From NCBI GenBank assembly GCA_903933395.1, contig CAIZKA010000257.1, positions 1 to 10,539 of the forward strand: a DNA stretch of 10,539 bases, read 5' to 3'. This DNA is from an uncultured beta proteobacterium (GTDB lineage: Bacteria > Pseudomonadota > Gammaproteobacteria > Burkholderiales > Rhodocyclaceae). Below, in pieces: positions 6,203 to 10,539 of the stretch (its first letter is position 1; each line of letters starts with the position of its first letter). Made by a program: the position numbers and the translations under genes. The notes beneath the pieces were generated by a model. The model saw only the letters and a list, made by a program, of their open reading frames with translations. It made no database searches and was not told the origin of the DNA.

Positions 6203-6230
6203 AAAAGCCCACAGGCATCATGGCTTTTTT
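6203..6230. terminator. Terminator-like hairpin between divergent genes
   Basis: AAAAGCC (6203-6209) pairs with GGCTTTT (6222-6228) across a 12-nt loop, with further T residues on the plus side (to 6230) and TTTTATTTTT on the minus side. It has the symmetric A-stem-T form of a bidirectional intrinsic terminator, but only three G-C pairs, so it would be weak. No annotated gene ends here on either strand, so it would have to end a short untranslated RNA or act as an insulator. It could also be chance. Confidence 0.4.
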
Positions 6231-6266
6231 AGCCAGGCCCATTGCGACCGTCGCCAACCAGTGCCT

Positions 6267-6275
6267 TGATATAAA
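6267..6275 (+). promoter_or_regulatory. Candidate extended -10 promoter for the DUF4105-patatin operon
   Basis: TGATATAAA fits the extended -10 form TGN-TATAAT with one mismatch in the hexamer; the overlapping TAAAAT (6272-6277) is another near match. No convincing -35 lies 16-18 nt upstream, which extended -10 promoters can tolerate. Transcription would start near 6282, giving a leader of about 130 nt before the DUF4105 gene. Confidence 0.4.
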
Positions 6276-6308
6276 ATCCACCGCCAATCACTGGAGCCTG
6301 ACCGGACG

Positions 6309-6422
6309 ATGGAAAAACGAAAAACCGCCGCCTTTCCCGTGTCCGGTCCGCGGCTAAACACCGGGGATAGGGCGTCCGTGATCCCTGTCGTGATTATTCG
6401 CAGAAGGCCGGTGTGCTCATGA
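6309..6422 (+). CDS. Possible leader ORF (37 codons) overlapping the DUF4105 start
   Basis: An ATG at 6309 opens 37 codons in a frame different from the next gene, starting MEKRKTAAFP and ending with TGA at 6420-6422. The stop overlaps the downstream ATG at 6419 as ATGA, the classic arrangement for translational coupling. TGGAG at 6292-6296 is the only Shine-Dalgarno candidate, at 12 nt, which is long. The peptide is basic, has no signal peptide and resembles nothing I know. An open frame of this length is common by chance in GC-rich DNA, so this is a weak call. Confidence 0.22.
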   Translation: MEKRKTAAFPVSGPRLNTGDRASVIPVVIIRRRPVCS

Positions 6423-7435
6423 TGCGACTGGTCACCATTCCCGTATTGCTTCTGCTCGCCGTATTGTTGATCGCCACCGCCGGCTGGGGCGCGCTGGCCC
6501 TTTATTATTCCGGCCCGCAGGCCCCTGTCCTGCAAGCCGGTCTGACCGGAACCTTTGCTCTTGCGGCGCTGCTGGCGATCTCGGCATTGGCCAGTCGCCG
6601 CTGGCGCTGGCGCGCGCTGTCAGCCTACCTTGTGCTGTTTGCGGCCGTGGTGACATGGTGGCTCGGCATCGAACCCTCAAATGATCGCGACTGGCAACCG
6701 GACGTGGCCAAAGCGGCCTATGCCACAATCGAAGGCGACATGGTCACGGTGCATAACATCCGCAACTTCGCCTACCGCAGCGAAACCGACTACACACCCG
6801 CCTGGTACGACAAGACCTACGACCTGCGCAAGTTGGAGGGGGTCGATCTGGTGGCCGTCTATTGGATGGGACCCGCCATCGCGCACACCTTCGTCAGTTT
6901 CGCCTTTGCCGGCGGAGACCATCTGGCGATTTCCATCGAGACGCGCAAGGAGAAGGGCGAGGCCTATTCCACCATCAAGGGCTTCTTCCGCCAATACGAG
7001 CTCTATTACGTGGTGGCCGACGAACGCGACGTGATCCGCCTGCGCACCAACTACCGCCATGATCCGCCGGAAGACGTTTACGTGTACCCGACGCAGGCTC
7101 CGATCGAGAACGGCCGCCGGCTGTTTCTCGAGTATGTGCGCCAGATGAACGCGCTGAAGGCCAAGCCGGACTTCTACAACACCTTGGTGAACAACTGCAC
7201 CACCGACATCTGGTACAACACCCGGGTCAACGCTGCGCACATGCCGTTCAGCTGGAAAATCCTGGCAAGCGGCTATGTGCCCGAATACCTTTACGAATCG
7301 GGAAAGCTCGATACCAGCCTGCCCTTCCTTGAACTCCAGAAGCGCGCCCACGTCAATGCCCGGGCGCAGGCGGCCGACACCGCCACCGACTTTTCGCGCC
7401 GCATCCGCGAGACGGCGGCGGCAATCCCGAAATAA
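6413..7435 (+). CDS. Membrane protein with DUF4105 (Lnb N-terminal periplasmic) domain
   Basis: The product has up to 340 aa. Three hydrophobic helices (about 6-31, 38-60 and 67-85) are followed by a large soluble domain from about residue 90, likely periplasmic. This domain matches DUF4105: RNFAYRSETDYTPAWYDKTY at 117-136, AHTFVSFAF at 157-165 and the hallmark NNCTTDIW at 260-267. The conserved His158 and Cys262 in that order resemble a circularly permuted papain/NlpC-P60-like active site, so a hydrolase or acyl-transfer role is conceivable; that is inference, as the family's activity is not settled. The start is ambiguous: GTG at 6413 has GAAGG 5 nt upstream, while ATG at 6419 or 6422 would suit coupling to the leader ORF. 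It ends 45 bp before the patatin gene, with no terminator between, so the two form an operon. Confidence 0.9.
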   Translation: MLMMRLVTIPVLLLLAVLLIATAGWGALALYYSGPQAPVLQAGLTGTFALAALLAISALASRRWRWRALSAYLVLFAAVVTWWLGIEPSNDRDWQPDVAKAAYATIEGDMVTVHNIRNFAYRSETDYTPAWYDKTYDLRKLEGVDLVAVYWMGPAIAHTFVSFAFAGGDHLAISIETRKEKGEAYSTIKGFFRQYELYYVVADERDVIRLRTNYRHDPPEDVYVYPTQAPIENGRRLFLEYVRQMNALKAKPDFYNTLVNNCTTDIWYNTRVNAAHMPFSWKILASGYVPEYLYESGKLDTSLPFLELQKRAHVNARAQAADTATDFSRRIRETAAAIPK

Positions 7436-7480
7436 ACACCAAGCTCGTCCGGCACGCACATTCACCGACAAGGATTCGCG

Positions 7481-9730
7481 ATGAACCATCGACTTTATAC
7501 ACCTGCCGTCAAGGCCGTTTCATGGCTGGGCCTGCCACTGCTGCTGGCTGCGCTGGCGCTGCCGGCCAGTGCCGCGGAGCCGGTAACACCCACGCCCACG
7601 GCCAAGCGCCCAAAGATCTGCCTGGTGCTGTCCGGGGGCGGTGCACGCGGCGCGGCCCACGTCGGAGTGCTCAAGGTCCTCGAAGAGTACCGCGTGCCGA
7701 TCGACTGCATTGCCGGTACCAGCATGGGCTCGCTGGTCGGCGCCGCCTACGCCTCGGGGACGACGGTGCCGGAAATGGACCAGATCATGGCGAGCATCAC
7801 GACGGAACTGCTGTTCAAGGAAAAGCCGCCGCGCGCCGAGCAGTCGATGCGGCGCAAGGCGGACGACTACAAGCCTTTTTTCGGCCCGGAAATCGGCATC
7901 AAGGACGGCAACATATCGCTGGGCAAGGGCATCGTCACCGGCGTTCAGCTCGAGACCGTATTGCGTCAGCTTTCCAGGATCAAGGGCTACCAGGATTTCG
8001 ACAAACTGCCGATCCCTTTCCGCGCCGTGGCGACCGATCTGGTGAACGGCAAGGCCGTGGTCTTCAAGGATGGCGAGCTCGCCAATGTCATGCGCGCCAG
8101 CATGTCGGTGCCGGGCGCGGTCGCGCCGGCGGAGTTCGACGGCATGATGCTGGTGGACGGCATGCTGACCAGCAATCTGCCGGTCGACGCGGCGCGGGCC
8201 ATGGGCGCCGATATCGTCATCGCCGTGAACGTCGGCACCCCGCTGCTGAAGCGCGATGAGCTGAACGGCATCGGCGGCGTCCTCGGACAGATGCTGAGCA
8301 TCCTGACCGAACAGAATGTTCAGGCCTCGCTGGAGTCGCTGAAACCCGACGATATCCTGATCACCCCCGAACTCGAGGGAGTCGCGACCGGAGATTTCGA
8401 CGATCTGAAAAAGATTGCCCCCCTCGGTGAGCCCGCCGCGCGCAAGGTTGCGGAACGACTGGCCCGGCTGTCGATCCCCGCGGCGGAATATGCGGCGCTG
8501 CGCGAACGGCAGATGATCGCTGTCGTCCCCGATACGCGGCCGGTCAACGAAATCCGTTTCGAGAATCTTGCCTTGGTGAACCCGAAATCCGTGAGGGTCC
8601 ACATGGAGACCAAGCCCGGCGAGCCGATCGACCAGGCGAAGCTCGACATGGACATGCGCCGCATTTACGGCACCGGGGATTTCGAACACGTCAATTACCG
8701 CTATCTCGAAGATTCCGGCACGCGCATCCTGGCGGTGGACGCCGTCGAAAAATCCTGGGGACCGGACAGCCTGCGATTCGGCCTGGGCTTGTCCAGCGAT
8801 TTCGCCGGCGACGCGCTGTACAACCTGCTCGTCTCCTATCGCAAGCGCTGGATCAATCAACTGGGCGCGGAGTGGAGGACCGACCTGCAGCTGGGCAGCA
8901 CCACCAGCTTGGGCAGCGAGTTCTACCAGCCGCTCACCGCCTCCGGCGCCTTCTTTGTTGCTCCGGGTGCCTTCCTCCAGCGCACCACTGCGCCGATCTA
9001 TCAGGACGACAAACGGTTGGCAACCATCGACAGGAAGACGGCCCGGGTGACGCTGGACCTGGGCGCCAATCTTTACGAATACGGATCCCTCCGGCTGGGT
9101 GTTCTGGCCGGCAAGGTCAAGCGGGAAGTGGATACCGGAACCCTGCCCTTCCCGGTCAACTCCGACACCATCACGCTGGGCGCCTATAACGCACGCCTGT
9201 TACTTGACCAGCTCGACAGCGTGCATTTCCCGCGCGAGGGCTGGAAGGCAGACTTGAGTTATCTCAAGTCGGATACCGCGCTGGGCGCGGACGACCCCTA
9301 CAAGAAATGGGAAGTCGGCGGCATCTTCGTCCATTCATTCGGCGAACATACGTTCAACGTGTCCGCAGGCGCCGGCGACATTACCGGTTCGAAGCTGTCG
9401 CCGGCCTACGACCAGTTTTCCTGGGGGGGATTCCTGAAGTTGTCCGGCCTTGCGACCGGTCAATTGATCGGTGAAAACCTGAAATATGGCCGCGCCATGT
9501 ATTACCACCGGCTGTCGCGCAGTTCGATTTTCGAGGGCGCCTATGGCGGTATTTCACTGGAAACCGCCAAGATGAGCCATCCGGCGGTTCCGGGCAACCG
9601 GGACGACTGGATCCGCGCCGCTAGCGTCTTCGTCGCCGCCGATACGCCGCTCGGACCGACCTATCTGGGCTACGGGCAGACGCAGGACGGGCCCAGCAGT
9701 TTCTACTTCTATCTGGGCCGGCCTTTCTGA
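7481..9730 (+). CDS. Patatin-like phospholipase with POTRA and outer-membrane barrel (PlpD-type, type Vd secretion)
   Basis: This 749-aa protein combines a secreted lipase with its own outer-membrane translocator. Residues 1-32 are a signal peptide ending ASA-AEP. The patatin domain (about 45-250) has the oxyanion loop SGGGARG (51-57), the nucleophile motif GTSMG (79-83) with Ser81, and the catalytic Asp226 in VDGML; Ser-Asp is the complete dyad, so it should act as phospholipase A. A helical linker leads to a single POTRA-like region (about 354-424, opening NEIRFENLALVNP), then a BamA/TamA-type beta-barrel (about 430-749) closing with YFYLGRPF, whose final Phe is the usual BAM recognition residue. 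Order and length match Pseudomonas PlpD (about 730 aa), in which the patatin reaches the cell surface. AAGG sits 7 nt before the ATG. The gene is intact and downstream of the DUF4105 gene. Lipid substrate and target (own or host membrane) are unknown. Confidence 0.97.
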   Translation: MNHRLYTPAVKAVSWLGLPLLLAALALPASAAEPVTPTPTAKRPKICLVLSGGGARGAAHVGVLKVLEEYRVPIDCIAGTSMGSLVGAAYASGTTVPEMDQIMASITTELLFKEKPPRAEQSMRRKADDYKPFFGPEIGIKDGNISLGKGIVTGVQLETVLRQLSRIKGYQDFDKLPIPFRAVATDLVNGKAVVFKDGELANVMRASMSVPGAVAPAEFDGMMLVDGMLTSNLPVDAARAMGADIVIAVNVGTPLLKRDELNGIGGVLGQMLSILTEQNVQASLESLKPDDILITPELEGVATGDFDDLKKIAPLGEPAARKVAERLARLSIPAAEYAALRERQMIAVVPDTRPVNEIRFENLALVNPKSVRVHMETKPGEPIDQAKLDMDMRRIYGTGDFEHVNYRYLEDSGTRILAVDAVEKSWGPDSLRFGLGLSSDFAGDALYNLLVSYRKRWINQLGAEWRTDLQLGSTTSLGSEFYQPLTASGAFFVAPGAFLQRTTAPIYQDDKRLATIDRKTARVTLDLGANLYEYGSLRLGVLAGKVKREVDTGTLPFPVNSDTITLGAYNARLLLDQLDSVHFPREGWKADLSYLKSDTALGADDPYKKWEVGGIFVHSFGEHTFNVSAGAGDITGSKLSPAYDQFSWGGFLKLSGLATGQLIGENLKYGRAMYYHRLSRSSIFEGAYGGISLETAKMSHPAVPGNRDDWIRAASVFVAADTPLGPTYLGYGQTQDGPSSFYFYLGRPF

Positions 9731-9733
9731 TGA

Positions 9734-9781
9734 CCGCAGTGCCATCTCCGTTGTGCGGAGATGGCACCGGCGTGCGGTTTT
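9734..9781 (+). terminator. Strong intrinsic terminator of the patatin operon
   Basis: A perfect 12-bp stem, GTGCCATCTCCG (9739-9750) with CGGAGATGGCAC (9756-9767), closes a TTGTG loop. It is extended by CCGCA (9734-9738) pairing with TGCGG (9773-9777) around a 5-nt bulge, and TTTT follows directly (9778-9781). It begins 4 bp after the patatin stop. Confidence 0.85.
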
Positions 9782-9929
9782 CCAGACAACGTTTCTACGC
9801 CGGGAAAAGCAATGCCGGTGTCTCGCGCAGCAGGGTGGGTAGCTTCAGACCTTGCTGATCAAGCCGGAGCAGGCTTCCCGCTACCGGCTCGCATCGCAGA
9901 ACGCAAAGGATGATTCCCCTTGCAATCGC

Positions 9930-9954
9930 GCCGGGCAGGAATCCGCTGCCCGGC
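9930..9954 (-). terminator. Hairpin after the DUF2950 gene, probable weak terminator
   Basis: GCCGGGCAG (9930-9938) pairs perfectly with CTGCCCGGC (9946-9954) over a 7-nt loop, starting 8 bp past the DUF2950 stop in its direction of transcription. No T-run follows on the minus strand, so it may be a weak or factor-assisted terminator. The rest of the gap (9782-9929) shows no gene or other clear element. Confidence 0.5.
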
Positions 9955-9962
9955 ATCGGGAC

Positions 9963-10539
9963 TCAGGGAGTGACTTCCTTCCACCCGGTGCCCGGATCGA
10001 AACTGGTCATCGCGGCGCCGGTCTTCGCGGAATTCTTGCCGAGGTCTTTCTGGAAGATCTTGCCGTTGTGGCTGACGATGAAACTCATCACCCCGGTCGT
10101 GCCATAGTCGTGCGGATAAGCGACCATGGCGAAGCCGGCGAGCATGCGGCCGTTGATGATATAACTGTAAGCGCCGCCGGCGGCGCTCTTGCCCTGGCGC
10201 GTCAGGATGCGGAAATGGTAGCCGCGGTAGGGATCGCCTTTCACGTGGTTCTTGAGATAGGGCGCGCTGGCGGCGATCAGTGGCCCGAAAGGACTCTCTT
10301 CCTCGCCCTTGGCCGCATCGGCCGGCCAGTAGAGGCCGTCATGCTTGCCCGCCGTGCTGTTGAGTTTCTGCGCATACTGCAGCACACCGTCGCCATCACG
10401 ATCGATAGAGGCATACTGACGCTGTGCCCCGAGATAGGCACGCATGACCTCGATGGCACTGTTCTCATTGCCGCCGATGCGCCTATTGATCAGTTCCTCG
10501 ATCCCCTCCTCCGTGGCGAAGCGCCAGGCGCCACCCGTC
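9963..10539 (-). CDS. DUF2950 family protein, C-terminal part (5' end outside the window)
   Basis: The frame reads without a stop from the right edge (first whole codon at 10538) to TGA at 9963-9965, giving about 191 residues of a family whose members usually exceed 300 aa. Typical DUF2950 marks are present: AWRFATEEGIEELINRRIGG near the edge, then AQRQYASIDRDGDGVLQYAQ, HDGLYWPA, ESPFGPLIA, DPYRGYHFRILTRQG and the closing SFDPGTGWKEV. A Met at 10443-10445 is an internal residue of this open frame, not the start: the family pattern continues upstream of it. The N-terminal signal peptide expected for the family would lie outside the window. Members are exported proteins of unknown function, often next to a DUF3300 gene. 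It converges on the patatin operon, each with its own hairpin. Confidence 0.92.
   Translation of the reverse strand, partial: TGGAWRFATEEGIEELINRRIGGNENSAIEVMRAYLGAQRQYASIDRDGDGVLQYAQKLNSTAGKHDGLYWPADAAKGEEESPFGPLIAASAPYLKNHVKGDPYRGYHFRILTRQGKSAAGGAYSYIINGRMLAGFAMVAYPHDYGTTGVMSFIVSHNGKIFQKDLGKNSAKTGAAMTSFDPGTGWKEVTP

Noticed and set aside
6677..7489. A 270-codon minus-strand frame over the DUF4105 gene
   Set aside because: It is antisense to a gene with clear family motifs, and its product shows no domain.
7520..8860. A 446-codon open frame on the minus strand, antisense to the patatin gene
   Set aside because: It lies wholly inside a confidently identified gene, its translation is rich in His, Arg, Asp and Gln without any recognisable domain, and it has no start context. 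Long antisense frames are usual in GC-rich DNA.
9861..9876. A small inverted repeat AAGCC/GGCTT in the gap after the patatin operon
   Set aside because: A 5-bp stem is expected by chance, and no gene boundary or T-run is next to it.

Overview
The window is a GC-rich chromosomal segment (roughly 60% or a little more G+C by eye), with dense coding and short gaps. The protein families fit a Gram-negative betaproteobacterium: a PlpD-type patatin with its own outer-membrane barrel, a run of signal-peptide envelope proteins, a coniferyl-aldehyde-type dehydrogenase and a DUF2950 protein. Order Rhodocyclales or Burkholderiales is my guess from family resemblance only. I see no tRNA, rRNA, IS element, CRISPR array or phage gene, and nothing looks recently acquired.

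Layout. (1) 1-2128, minus strand: a coniferyl-aldehyde-dehydrogenase-like ALDH, followed 10 bp later by a membrane-anchored alpha/beta hydrolase that runs off the left edge. (2) 2244-2966, plus strand: a conserved cytoplasmic protein of unknown function, divergent from the ALDH. It ends at a hairpin terminator (3005-3032) shared with the convergent operon. (3) 6004-3060, minus strand: five genes in a row, every product with a signal peptide. In transcription order they are a DUF3313-like protein, a SYLF (Ysc84-like) lipid-binding protein, a 200-aa protein made of two copies of one small domain, a glycine-zipper protein and a small four-cysteine protein. A long hairpin lies between the third and fourth genes. 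(4) 6005-6412: a divergent intergenic region with a terminator-like hairpin, an extended -10 promoter candidate and a possible 37-codon leader ORF that overlaps the next start as ATGA. (5) 6413-9730, plus strand: a three-helix membrane protein with a DUF4105 (Lnb N-terminal periplasmic) domain, then a 749-aa patatin/POTRA/barrel phospholipase (type Vd secretion), closed by a strong terminator. (6) 9963-10539, minus strand: the C-terminal part of a DUF2950 protein that runs off the right edge.

How it fits together. Most of the window deals with the cell envelope and lipids: two lipid or ester hydrolases (the membrane-anchored lipase-like enzyme and the surface patatin), a lipid-binding SYLF protein, a glycine-zipper protein likely to touch membranes, and several secreted proteins of unknown role. 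The five-gene secreted operon and the DUF4105-patatin pair diverge from one control region, so they may be one envelope-maintenance or envelope-stress locus. That is inference. I found no clear new defence, mobile or biosynthetic system. The best leads are the secreted operon, the DUF4105-patatin pair with its possible leader ORF, and the structured intergenic elements.
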